Numbered from the stretch's first letter, positions 1-6,692 are shown. The stretch: DNA of 11,213 bases from Pelobacter sp. UBA6093 (GCA_002435955.1 DIWZ01000018.1:1-11213); one strand, 5' to 3'. Numbers and translations are program-made. The notes: generated by a model from the letters alone, not told the origin.

Positions 1-1
1 C

Positions 2-199
2 GACAACTACCTTGACACCCGCCGCAATGACCTCTCTACAAATTGGGAAGCTTATGCGTAGATGTTCGATTTTTTGCTCTTGGGGATCAAGCCAGAGGTT
101 GAAATTTTCAGGCTCCAAGATAACCGGCATTCTGTTGTGCAGGTCGGCCACCGGCTCGGAGGCGCCGGTGGTTAAAATGATTATGGCTCGATACTTCAA
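2..199 (-). pseudogene. C-terminal fragment of a SRAP/YedK-like (SOS response-associated peptidase) gene
   Basis: On the minus strand one frame stays open from an in-frame TGA at 202-200 to the window edge. It reads AIIILTTGASEPVADLHNRM followed by PVILEPENFNLWLDP. The pattern I-I-L-T-T, then a dozen residues, then H-x-R-M-P-V-I-L-x-P-E and W-L-D-P is the conserved C-terminal part of SRAP proteins (YedK/HMCES), which cross-link to abasic sites in single-stranded DNA through Cys2. The conserved His of this motif is present. The frame is cut by a stop just before this block, there is no plausible start, and the N-terminal catalytic Cys region is absent. In another frame upstream (about 230-260) a G-A-L-W-L-W string resembles the family's A-G-L-W-x-x-W, which suggests frameshift decay. 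The gene may continue past position 1. Confidence 0.55.
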
Positions 200-615
200 T
201 CATCCTATGATTGAGGAGAGACGAGAATTGTTAATAATGAATTGTTCCACAGCCAAAGCGCCCCAAGTTTTCCTATAGTTGTGTAGATGTTAATATGTCC
301 AACAATCTAAAAGTTCTGCGAAATACTGAAGCGGTTTCCTCTTCGCCAACCGAGAATCAAGGTCAGGATGTTCGAACACTCCGTGAAGTCGACCATGTGA
401 TGAGCCGTGTGGGTAAATAGCTCAAGCAAGGTTCTGAGAGGGGCCGGGGCCAACCGGTGTATGATTGAGATGATGTGGCACCACCAGGAAACAAGGCGGA
501 AACAGAGAAAACAAACATCAACCTATAGCATCGGAAGAAACCGGTCTACTCGGCCCGTTATCAGGAGAGCGTGCGAAACGCATAGCCCTTGTCTCAGCTT
601 GGGGGGGCAACTCTG
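200..615. other. Gene-free decayed junction
   Basis: No intact coding sequence is visible on either strand. The short open frames here lack ribosome binding sites and recognisable protein. The stretch lies downstream of the pilus operon stop codon and contains remnants of a SRAP gene (left part) and of a group II intron 3' end (about 402-434, perhaps to about 556). I see no convincing Rho-independent terminator for the operon in this stretch. Confidence 0.5.
402..434 (+). mobile_element. Degenerate group II intron domain V (3' intron remnant)
   Basis: The 33-nt string begins GAGCCGTGTGGG and ends CAAGCAAGGTTC, followed by TGAGAGGGG. This matches the layout of bacterial group II intron domain V: a 34-nt hairpin starting GAGCCGUGUG with the AGC catalytic triad and ending ACGGUUC, usually followed by UGAGAGGGG. 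The terminal GAGCC/GGTTC pairing is intact, but the next pair is a G-A mismatch where the canonical form has G-C, and one base is missing. A CCGGTCTACTCGGCCC string near 541-556 resembles the usual CTACTCG-type 3' end of such introns, so domain VI may extend there with an insertion. No maturase gene is present upstream, so this is a dead fragment. The call rests on remembered domain V consensus. Confidence 0.5.
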
Positions 616-3600
616 TCATCGTCCGCGCATTACCGTTGCTTCGAGACCTGCTGCGCGCGCCTTAACCGCGACTTCCCTAGCCGCCGCCCGGTTGTTGAAA
701 CTACCAAAGGTCACCCGTTCGAGGGTCATCATAACCTGCGCCGGCTCCTCCTGTGCGCGAATGCCGCGCCGAGCAAGCCGGGCGGAAAAACCCCGAGCCT
801 CATCGATTGAGAAATATGACCCGGCATACACGGCGACCCGGTTTCCCCTAGGAAGGATAAAGGCAGCAGCGGCCTCCTCGGCGAGCTCCCGCAAACGCTC
901 CCTCGCCTCTTCTGCTGAGAAAACCCCGATCAACAGCCGGATCATTTCCACCTCACGCCGCTCCGGTGTCAACTCAGGCTCAAAGCCGAGGCTGCGAACA
1001 ATTTTCTCAGCATGAAGGCGATTGCTCTCGAGGAGACAGGTGCCGGCATGGATGGAATAGTTTCGATCATCCGTTGGAAGAACAGGGGAAACAGCGGTAG
1101 AAAGTGCCCGTTTCGCCGTTTTTGGCGCCGCAGCTGGCGCCCGGGTGACTTGAGCTGCCGGCTGAACCACTGGGGGAGGACCGGCTACCGGCATCGGGGA
1201 TGAAACCGGTGGTCCGGCGACCGTGGGTGATTGCGTCACCGATGACGAAATGCTCGTCTCCATATGAACCATCTGGATCTTTCTGATGCGAGGAACAACT
1301 CTGACAGCGACCACTTTTTCTTCGCTCCCCTGCACCTCGATCACAAACCTTTCCTTTTCCAGGAAATGATATAGCGGCAGGTTGTCCTTATAGACCTTCA
1401 CAACCCAATTACCCGGCCGCAATCCGGCAAAGGAGAATTTTCCCTCGGCATCGGTCATCTGCCGGAAGACCTCGTCATCCCGGGAAACCTCCACCAGATT
1501 ATTACCAAATCGTACCTGGTTCTCCTGCCCAACAGCACCCGCCATCCCAACCAGGGCAAGGTTGTCATCTCCTTTTCCCGTTGGGGAGAAAAGGGCCAGC
1601 TGCCCTGAAATCCGACCGGCTTTCGTTACCCGGATTTCTATTCTCGTCCTTTCTCCCCCCTTGACCTCAACCGCCAGCGGCATTTTTTCAGTCGTGACGA
1701 GATCCTGCCCGAGGGAACCGTTCTCCACAGTCAGATAGTAAGTCCCCGGCTTGAGGGCGGATAAGGTGAAAGCGCCGGTATGGTCGGTGATCGCTGCGAA
1801 CCCCGCCATATTGACCAGAACGTTCGGCATCGGCTTCCCGCCTTTCTCCGCAGCGTAAATCTTTCCTGTAATGACGCCAATGCTTGTCTTCTTTCCGACG
1901 GGAATCCCCAAAGGGATGGTGTAGGCGAGAAACAACGCCAAGTCGTCCTCCCCGCCGGTCTGGTGAATTGGCCAGCGGTTTCTGAGATTGATGGTGTGGT
2001 GATTGGGGAGATTGTAATCGAGAGTAGAGGTCAGAGTGCTCGTCATCTTACTCGGAGCCGAGTCGAAATTGTTTACCTGATAGTTCAAACCGACGCGCAG
2101 TCGATGCAGCCGCCAGTCGGCGCTCATGCCGGCGCTTTTCGTCCGCTCGGGATGTTCGCTATATTTGTCATGGCCGAACCGCCCGTAGAAGCCATATCTC
2201 TGCCCCGGTGTGGGAGAAATTGAAGCAAAAAAGCTGTAATTTTCAAGATTCCGGTTGCCGGTACCGGCCAGATGGTTATCAATCAAGCCCCGGTCCAGGT
2301 AGATCTGCAGAGAGGCTTTCTTGAAAGCGTGGCCGATGCCGGCAGTGAAAAACGTCCCTTGGAAATCGAATTGAGGCGTGGGCATGCGGTCCTCTTTGCG
2401 AAAATTCTCGATGTCCAGGGAAAGGGTCGTGCCGAAAGAAAACGGGTGGGTTGCCCCGGCCCGATAAGAGATCTCCTCTGTAGCGCGTCCCCCGGCCGGA
2501 TCGAGGTCGAGCTTGTTTTGGTAACTCCGGTAGGAGACGTGGCCGGTCATCTTCTGGTAAACCGGGAAGGAAATCGTACCGTGCATCGACTCCATATCGT
2601 GGTAGTAGCCAAAATAACGTGGGCCGGCGTACGTCTTCTCAAATGCATAGCGGAAGCCGGCTCCCCCCCCACGGAGATTGGCGCGATAAGCGTGGTCCCG
2701 GGTGCGAGTTTCCCCCTTCTCATCGCTGATGCCAAATTCCAGACCCAGATTGTGCTCTCTCCCCAATTGTACAGCGGTCTCAAGACTGTAAAGGTTGGTG
2801 GTGCGAGCGGAATCGGTGGCATCCGCCTCCTTTTCCTTGGTCAGGAAATTCCCCTTCAGGCTGAACCAGTCGGTAAACTGATAGCTGAGATAAGAGCCGA
2901 CTTCGCTTGCCTTCGGTTCCTGCCATCTCGACTCCAGATAAAAGGCACCGCCGCCCAGCTGCGGGTAGTGAAAGCGGGCACCTCCTCCCCGGCCATATTT
3001 CCATCGTTCCGTCAACGGAGACAGGGAGTAACTCTGGTCACCAAGGAGCAGATCGAAATGCTCCCCGTAGAAATTGACGCGGTACTCGTCCCTTTGCCCG
3101 TAGAGATTCTTCTCTTGGATGTCGGGACTGCGAAAGAGGAAGTCGATGCTTCTCTTCCCCTCCTCGTCGATGACACCGAACCCGGCCAGCTCCGCCTGCA
3201 GGCCGTACCGGCCGTCTTCCTGAACGGCGACCAGGCGCAATCGCGACGGCAGGCGTCGCAGCAGATCGACTTCTGGAGACCTCGGCAGGACCTCGACCAT
3301 AGTCGTCAAGGTGGCGGTCTTCTCGCCCGGCGCCCCCCCGTCGGCGGCGGCCAGGATGGTGATCAAGCATCCTTGCTGTGCTTTGAGTTTCTCGTCGGTT
3401 TTGACCATCACCAGAAGAGCGCGGGATTCCCCCGCCTCCAGAGTCACCCGGGGGTGGTCCGGGTCGGCGGGAAAGCCCTCGCTGTTTTTGATCTCCAACT
3501 GCACGCGATTCGTGCCATTACCCAGATTAAGAAGTTGAAACTCGACAAGAAACGCTTGGCCGGCAACGACCATCTCCGGTTTTTTCCTCAGGACGAGCGC

Positions 3601-4002
3601 CAGCTTTCGCACCGGCAACACCCGCACGGTAATGCTCTCACCATCGAAAATGCCCTCATCTCCCCGGCTTTTGACTGCGTAGGTGATGGTGTAATCTCCC
3701 GCCAGGGCATGGGCTGGTACCGCGAAGGCGACGAGCCGGGCCTGCTGTTCGCCCGCTTCCAGGGAGAAATGGCCGTCCTGAGGGACGATCTTTTGCCACC
3801 CCGGGGGAAGCTGTAGTTCCTCGATGAAGAGATCAGAGCTGCCGCCGGTGTTGGTCACCAAAAAAGAGCCGGAGACGATCTTCCCCGGCTCGATATCGAT
3901 AAGCAATGGCAGAGTCCCCCTGACCTCGATTCCGTGCCCTTTCCCGCCTTGGACCAGGACAGGAAGCAACAGCAGTAATAGGAGGATGCCGACCAACTTC
4001 AT
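616..4002 (-). CDS. Usher-like outer-membrane beta-barrel protein with C-terminal SPOR region
   Basis: This 1128-residue protein is the last gene of the pilus-like operon and probably the outer-membrane assembly and secretion pore. Visible parts are: a signal peptide (residues 1-20, poly-Leu core); two Ig-like NEW3/COG1470-type modules (about 28-130 and 135-238), each with an N-x-G turn and V-x-L-E-A-G-E edge; a long region of short alternating strands rich in aromatic residues (about 250-700), typical of a beta-barrel; two carboxypeptidase-regulatory-like domains (about 708-792 and 797-902, with T-D-x-T-G-A-F and L-x-P-G-T-Y motifs); a Pro/Ala/Val-rich linker (about 920-975); and SPOR-like repeats (about 982-1050 and 1055-1125, V-x-V-Y-A-G-S-Y-x-S and V-T-F-G-S-F-N). 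Classical FimD/PapC ushers are about 800-870 residues without SPOR. It starts 18 nt after the chaperone stop. The usher role is inferred from context and architecture; another beta-barrel exporter is possible. Confidence 0.75.
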   Translation of the reverse strand: MKLVGILLLLLLLPVLVQGGKGHGIEVRGTLPLLIDIEPGKIVSGSFLVTNTGGSSDLFIEELQLPPGWQKIVPQDGHFSLEAGEQQARLVAFAVPAHALAGDYTITYAVKSRGDEGIFDGESITVRVLPVRKLALVLRKKPEMVVAGQAFLVEFQLLNLGNGTNRVQLEIKNSEGFPADPDHPRVTLEAGESRALLVMVKTDEKLKAQQGCLITILAAADGGAPGEKTATLTTMVEVLPRSPEVDLLRRLPSRLRLVAVQEDGRYGLQAELAGFGVIDEEGKRSIDFLFRSPDIQEKNLYGQRDEYRVNFYGEHFDLLLGDQSYSLSPLTERWKYGRGGGARFHYPQLGGGAFYLESRWQEPKASEVGSYLSYQFTDWFSLKGNFLTKEKEADATDSARTTNLYSLETAVQLGREHNLGLEFGISDEKGETRTRDHAYRANLRGGGAGFRYAFEKTYAGPRYFGYYHDMESMHGTISFPVYQKMTGHVSYRSYQNKLDLDPAGGRATEEISYRAGATHPFSFGTTLSLDIENFRKEDRMPTPQFDFQGTFFTAGIGHAFKKASLQIYLDRGLIDNHLAGTGNRNLENYSFFASISPTPGQRYGFYGRFGHDKYSEHPERTKSAGMSADWRLHRLRVGLNYQVNNFDSAPSKMTSTLTSTLDYNLPNHHTINLRNRWPIHQTGGEDDLALFLAYTIPLGIPVGKKTSIGVITGKIYAAEKGGKPMPNVLVNMAGFAAITDHTGAFTLSALKPGTYYLTVENGSLGQDLVTTEKMPLAVEVKGGERTRIEIRVTKAGRISGQLALFSPTGKGDDNLALVGMAGAVGQENQVRFGNNLVEVSRDDEVFRQMTDAEGKFSFAGLRPGNWVVKVYKDNLPLYHFLEKERFVIEVQGSEEKVVAVRVVPRIRKIQMVHMETSISSSVTQSPTVAGPPVSSPMPVAGPPPVVQPAAQVTRAPAAAPKTAKRALSTAVSPVLPTDDRNYSIHAGTCLLESNRLHAEKIVRSLGFEPELTPERREVEMIRLLIGVFSAEEARERLRELAEEAAAAFILPRGNRVAVYAGSYFSIDEARGFSARLARRGIRAQEEPAQVMMTLERVTFGSFNNRAAAREVAVKARAAGLEATVMRGR

Positions 4003-4020
4003 TCAGAATCTTTCCGCATC

Positions 4021-4821
4021 TCACTTGATGACGATTGCGTACTGGCCGCCGAAAACGTGGTCATCTTCGTTGTCGACCACGATCAGGGCGGAATATTCCC
4101 CCGCCGGCACCTCGGTCAGGTCAAAGAGGTGCCGCACCGAGCATTCCGGATATAGTCCCTTCCGGCCGCTGTCGAAGCGCCCCGCGTGGGTGCCGGCGGC
4201 ACTGTAGAGATCCATCCAGACGACCGGGGAAAGGCGGCTTTCCCCACTATTGCTGATATCGACGAAAAAAGTTGTCTTGCCGTCCTTGGTGGTCAGCTGC
4301 CGGTTAAGAAAAGCGATCTTCCGCTCACCACTCTCCTCGATGTCGGTGACTATCTGCACCGCGTAGCGGATCACCGTCTGCAGACCGACCGATACCTTCC
4401 CCTTTCCACCCTTGGTTTCCGACGACGGCGGCGCCAGCGGCTCCACCATGAGCAGGGACCAGAAGCTCCCCTTCAGATCGTTTTTTTCAGGCACCTTCAC
4501 CGTATAATGGAAGGTGCTGGTCCCTTTCGGCGGGACGGTGAGCTGGGCCGGACCGGCGGTGATCCAGGGGGCATTCGAGCGGGGGGCGCTGCCGGGCTCT
4601 CCGTAGATATTCCGCCCGTCGGCGTAGAAGAGGTAATCCGTCTGGTAGAGACGCACCTCGGCAGAGGTGTCACCACTATTTTTCACCGTGATGACACCTT
4701 CGTAGCGCTCACCGGCACTCACCGCGTTTTTCCGCGAAAGCTCACCGATGACGGAGACGCCGGCCAGACAGATATTAGCTGCCAGCAGAAAAATGAACAG
4801 GAAAGAGATCGCCTTCTTCAC
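4021..4821 (-). CDS. PapD-like periplasmic pilus chaperone
   Basis: The 266-residue protein has a signal peptide (residues 1-20, cut after C-L-A) and two Ig-like domains (about 21-145 and 146-266). The first opens G-E-L-S-R-K-N-A-V-S-A-G-E and carries Y-E-G-V-I-T-V-K-N-S-G, a strand-turn pattern common to NEW3 and PapD-type modules. The second opens Q-T-V-I-R-Y-A-V-Q-I-V-T, similar to the interdomain region of periplasmic chaperones and of DUF916-type proteins. Length and two-domain layout suit a chaperone (PapD family about 220-250 residues). It probably holds subunits in the periplasm before export by the usher-like protein. The start is GTG at 4821, because the nearby ATG two bases upstream hits an immediate stop. 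A GAGGAG ribosome binding site lies 6 nt before it, and the gene starts 10 nt after the second subunit stop. Membership of a named family is uncertain. Confidence 0.7.
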   Translation of the reverse strand: MKKAISFLFIFLLAANICLAGVSVIGELSRKNAVSAGERYEGVITVKNSGDTSAEVRLYQTDYLFYADGRNIYGEPGSAPRSNAPWITAGPAQLTVPPKGTSTFHYTVKVPEKNDLKGSFWSLLMVEPLAPPSSETKGGKGKVSVGLQTVIRYAVQIVTDIEESGERKIAFLNRQLTTKDGKTTFFVDISNSGESRLSPVVWMDLYSAAGTHAGRFDSGRKGLYPECSVRHLFDLTEVPAGEYSALIVVDNEDDHVFGGQYAIVIK

Positions 4822-4831
4822 ATCCGACTCC

Positions 4832-5305
4832 TCACGGGGTATCGACGACCGTAAAGATGACGGTCGTGTTGTAGAAACCGGGAGGGATCGTTACTGCCAT
4901 CCCGGTTAATTCATAGGAAAGGGAAATTCCGCTCCGGTCGCAGGCGCCGGCAAAGAATTGGCCGTCGCTTCCGGTGATCTCGAGGAAGGAGTCCCCCCCC
5001 CCCACGCTGCCGCTGCCGCTACCGTCGGTATCTCGCCGCACCTTGAGCCGCAAGGCCCCGTTCCAGGCGGTGTTGGCCATGCGGACATCGATCCGCCAGC
5101 TGTCGCTGGCGCTGGTGGTACCGGATACCGTCAGGCTGGCCGTCGCGGCATTCGTATAGGTGCTGTTCAGGTTGCTGCCGGCGCCGGACACCAGGTCCGC
5201 CCTGCCGATGTTCCTGGTCAAACCGCCGCTGGCGGCCAACTCGAGGGCCAACGTCCGGTCACCGCAGCAGAGCATTAAGATTGTGAACAGAAGCAGTCTT
5301 CGCAT
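4832..5305 (-). CDS. Second pilin-like subunit (possible minor or tip subunit) containing an 11-G tract
   Basis: From ATG 5305 the protein is 157 residues with a clean signal peptide (M-R-R then a hydrophobic core, cut near residue 20, T-L-A). The mature part is small, rich in Ser, Thr, Gly and Ala, and ends in alternating hydrophobic residues (Y-N-T-T-V-I-F-T-V-V), as expected for a secreted beta-sandwich subunit. It has no family I can name. It lies between the major subunit and the chaperone, so a minor, tip or anchor subunit is likely. An alternative in-frame ATG at 5335 adds ten residues. I prefer 5305 because the signal peptide then starts normally, although its ribosome binding site (GGA, 7 nt away) is weak. 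A run of 11 G (minus strand, 4993-5003) encodes G102-G104 and is a likely slippage site. A shift by one base in either direction reaches a stop within about 30 codons and removes the C-terminal strand. Confidence 0.7.
   Translation of the reverse strand: MRRLLLFTILMLCCGDRTLALELAASGGLTRNIGRADLVSGAGSNLNSTYTNAATASLTVSGTTSASDSWRIDVRMANTAWNGALRLKVRRDTDGSGSGSVGGGDSFLEITGSDGQFFAGACDRSGISLSYELTGMAVTIPPGFYNTTVIFTVVDTP
4993..5003 (-). repeat. Poly-G homopolymer tract, 11 G, within the second subunit gene
   Basis: Eleven consecutive C on the plus strand form an in-frame G run in the coding strand of the second subunit gene. The other G or C runs I noticed in the window are seven long (for example 600-606, 5322-5328 and 9241-9247). 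Tracts of this kind in surface genes commonly change length by slipped-strand mispairing. Confidence 0.85.
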
Positions 5306-5321
5306 TTGTATTCCAATGTTT

Positions 5322-5346
5322 GGGGGGGTAACCATGTTACCCCCCC
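5322..5346 (-). other. Perfect 11-bp inverted repeat between the major and second subunit genes
   Basis: GGGGGGGTAAC, then CAT, then GTTACCCCCCC form a perfect stem of 11 pairs with a three-base loop. It starts about 31 nt after the major subunit stop. There is no U-run on the minus transcript, so it is not a standard terminator. It could protect the 3' end of the major pilin mRNA or reduce expression of downstream genes. The alternative ATG of the second subunit (5335-5333) lies exactly in the loop. Confidence 0.7.
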
Positions 5347-5377
5347 GGCGCTACATGGATGTCAGAGCTTCAGCGGG

Positions 5378-5860
5378 TCACGGTGCAGCGATGGTCAAGG
5401 TCAGGGTCTTGCTCGCCGAAACAACGGGTCCGGCAGCTACGGTGGCGTCCAGACTGAAGGCGATTCCGAGGTCGCTTTCGGCCACCGGCCCTATAGCGGT
5501 CACCAGGTCGGTGGCCACATCCGTCAGCGTTACGGCATCAGCGCTGATGCCAGTCGAGGGTTCGGTCAGGTTGGCTTTCAGGGTGAGCCCGACCGGCATG
5601 ATGGTATCTAGGGCGCCGGTAATCTTCCGGGTCTGGTTGGTGGTAATGGCGTAGGTGGTTGTAGCATCGGTTGCCTGAGTTAGCGGGGAACCGGCCGTCG
5701 CCGCGTTCACGGTGAGCGCCGGATTGCCGCTGACGGAGAGTTCATTGATGGCCACAACCTCATAAGTCACCGTCTGGGTAGCGGTGTCAGAGGCCAGTGC
5801 GATGCCGGAGGTGGCACAGATCAATCCTGCGACGGCGAGAACTGTGGTGAGCTTTTTCAT
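5378..5860 (-). CDS. Major pilin-like secreted subunit
   Basis: The 160-residue protein is the first gene of the operon. A typical Sec signal peptide (M-K-K-L-T-T, hydrophobic core, A-L-A cut at about residue 23) is followed by a mature part of about 137 residues rich in Thr, Ala and Val. The predicted pattern is beta-strands throughout: an N-terminal T-V-T-Y-E-V-V-A-I strand that could act as donor strand, and a C-terminal K-T-L-T-L-T-I-A strand. The mature part has no cysteine, unlike many classical chaperone-usher pilins that carry a disulfide. An AAGGAG ribosome binding site lies 7 nt before the ATG. Position as first gene, small size and linkage to chaperone-like and usher-like genes support a structural fibre subunit. 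The family itself is not one I recognise. Confidence 0.7.
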   Translation of the reverse strand: MKKLTTVLAVAGLICATSGIALASDTATQTVTYEVVAINELSVSGNPALTVNAATAGSPLTQATDATTTYAITTNQTRKITGALDTIMPVGLTLKANLTEPSTGISADAVTLTDVATDLVTAIGPVAESDLGIAFSLDATVAAGPVVSASKTLTLTIAAP

Positions 5861-6175
5861 GTTCTTCTCCTTGGGTGATGGTTGTCGTTGACCCCTCGGC
5901 CGTTCTCTATCCGGTCTGGGGCGGGGAGGGCGCGGCAGAGAAGGGAAGTACGGGGCGCCTTCCGGCTTCCTTCCAAAACCGCATTGGTTCCTTTTTCTCC
6001 TCGTGAAAAGGTTGGGAATTGCGAATTCCGTTCTGACAACAAATATCAGGCGGCTCGGGAATCTTGCAGAACTCTTTTCCCGGGTAATGTCGAGGTCAAT
6101 GCCGCGCAGGCCCTGTCATAGCGCAACGGGCGAGCCCGATTGCGGCAGATATTCGAGGACAGCCCCTGTGGACGC
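5861..6175 (-). promoter_or_regulatory. Long 5' leader between riboswitch terminator and pilin start
   Basis: About 315 nt separate the riboswitch terminator from the pilin ATG, with no supported gene. It contains a strong hairpin at 6122-6144 (CGCAA-CGGGC, loop GA, GCCCG-A-TTGCG, ten pairs with one bulged A) and a small one at 6015-6029 (GGAATT, GCG, AATTCC). An AAGGAG site at about 5868-5873 serves the pilin. The length exceeds what translation initiation needs, so extra RNA-level control is possible. Confidence 0.45.
6122..6144 (-). other. Strong hairpin in the pilin leader
   Basis: Ten base pairs with one bulged A (6139) and a very short loop. There is no U-run after it on the minus transcript, so it is not a simple terminator. 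It lies 32 nt past the riboswitch terminator. Confidence 0.5.
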
Positions 6176-6215
6176 AAAAATGCCCACTTCTGGCAAAGCC
6201 AAAAACGGGCATTTT
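6176..6215 (-). terminator. Intrinsic terminator of the pilus-operon riboswitch
   Basis: On the minus transcript AAAATGCCC pairs with GGGCATTTT, enclosing a smaller TGGC/GCCA stem, and the 3' arm ends in a U-run. It sits about 22 nt after the GEMM aptamer and before the pilin gene, the standard place for an expression platform that controls read-through. Confidence 0.75.
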
Positions 6216-6237
6216 GATGGTAAAAAACACCTTATTT

Positions 6238-6309
6238 TCGGCAACCCGGCTATCCCTGTGGGACCCGTGGTTTTGCGTCCCCGGGTTGCCCCGGGTTTGC
6301 CTTTGTCGG
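6238..6309 (-). ncRNA. c-di-GMP-I (GEMM-I) riboswitch aptamer upstream of the pilus operon
   Basis: Read on the minus strand the element shows the GEMM order: CGACAAAGGCAAACC, a P2 hairpin of six G-C pairs (CCCGGG/CCCGGG) closed by a GCAA GNRA tetraloop, then GGGGACGCAAAACC, a short P3 (GTCCC/GGGAT), and GATAGCCGGGTTGCCG closing P1. The GNRA loop and the CGCAAA joining strand are hallmarks of this class. The two G before CAAACC align, by my recollection of the V. cholerae Vc2 and Geobacter Gm790 RNAs, with G at the ligand-selecting position 20, which favours c-di-GMP over 3',3'-cGAMP. Compared with the second copy, CGCAAAGCC is CGCAAAACC here. A terminator follows within 25 nt. Confidence 0.85.
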
Positions 6310-6340
6310 AATCTTATGTTCGGTACGATAGCCCCTTTCC

Positions 6341-6385
6341 ATCATAATAGATACAAAAATATATTTATTTTTTAAGTACTTACAA
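6341..6385 (-). promoter_or_regulatory. Candidate promoter for the pilus operon (AT-rich block, copy A)
   Basis: This AT-rich block is shared with the one ahead of the second riboswitch (9137-9180) and lies 30-75 nt upstream of the aptamer on the minus strand. TATTAT (6349-6344) could be a -10 hexamer and TTGTAA (6385-6380) a -35-like element, but they are not at a standard spacing to each other. The placement rather than a clear consensus supports a promoter. Confidence 0.3.
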
Positions 6386-6544
6386 GGGGTTGATATTGTT
6401 GGAATCGCGGAGAGGCTATTGGTCTGTTCCCGATAAATATTCTCTTAATTGGGGGAAGAATTTGTCCGACATCTTGCCCTGCATTGTTTTTTCTGCCAAG
6501 CAGTAGCCGAACAGGCTGTTTCCTTTTAATCCTGCCTATGAGAA

Positions 6545-6572
6545 AAGCCCGCTTGGCAATCCAGGCGGGCTT
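6545..6572 (-). terminator. Terminator after the PAS-GGDEF-EAL gene
   Basis: AAGCCCGCTTGG, loop CAAT, CCAGGCGGGCTT gives a 12-pair stem with one G-U wobble. On the minus transcript it is followed by TTTTCT. It lies about 120 nt after the stop of the EAL gene and just before cassette A, separating the two transcription units. It could also act on the plus strand, where TTTCTT follows. Confidence 0.8.
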
Positions 6573-6692
6573 TCTTGTCTGATGGGTAGTAATTTTCAAT
6601 ACACCTTAAAAGCAAGCCCGAAATGTCTTCGCAACCAGGGCAATTCAGAAGTCTGAAAATCGAGTGTTTTCGGTACCCATCGCCGGCATTTT

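Larger units (their letters stand above)
6238..6543 (-). repeat. Duplicated regulatory cassette, copy A
   Basis: About 305 bp with the same order as 9024-9332: a conserved block (6460-6535), a GACCAATAGC-type stretch, an AT-rich block and a GEMM aptamer. In the 76-bp block I count 4 differences between copies; the rest is similar but more diverged. The cassette begins directly after the terminator of the upstream gene and ends at the riboswitch. Confidence 0.8.

Noticed and set aside
600..606. Seven-G run near the end of the usher gene as a possible terminator or slippage site
   Set aside because: It lies outside the coding region, is only seven long, and no adjacent stem with a U-run was found.
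407..1015. 202-codon plus-strand frame
   Set aside because: It begins inside the domain V remnant and runs antisense to the SPOR region. Composition is Arg/Ser-rich without motifs.
2272..3816. Long open frame of 514 codons on the plus strand
   Set aside because: It is fully antisense to the usher-like gene, has no recognisable domain and no ribosome binding site. High GC with strong codon bias on the minus strand explains it.
5882..6347. Plus-strand frames across the pilin leader and riboswitch
   Set aside because: They run antisense through structured RNA elements and lack ribosome binding sites and protein similarity.
6372..6599. Two short minus-strand frames (here and at 9235-9456) sharing a similar peptide
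   Set aside because: The shared peptide comes only from the duplicated 76-bp block. The frames overlap terminators, have unrelated ends, and the substitutions do not favour silent sites.
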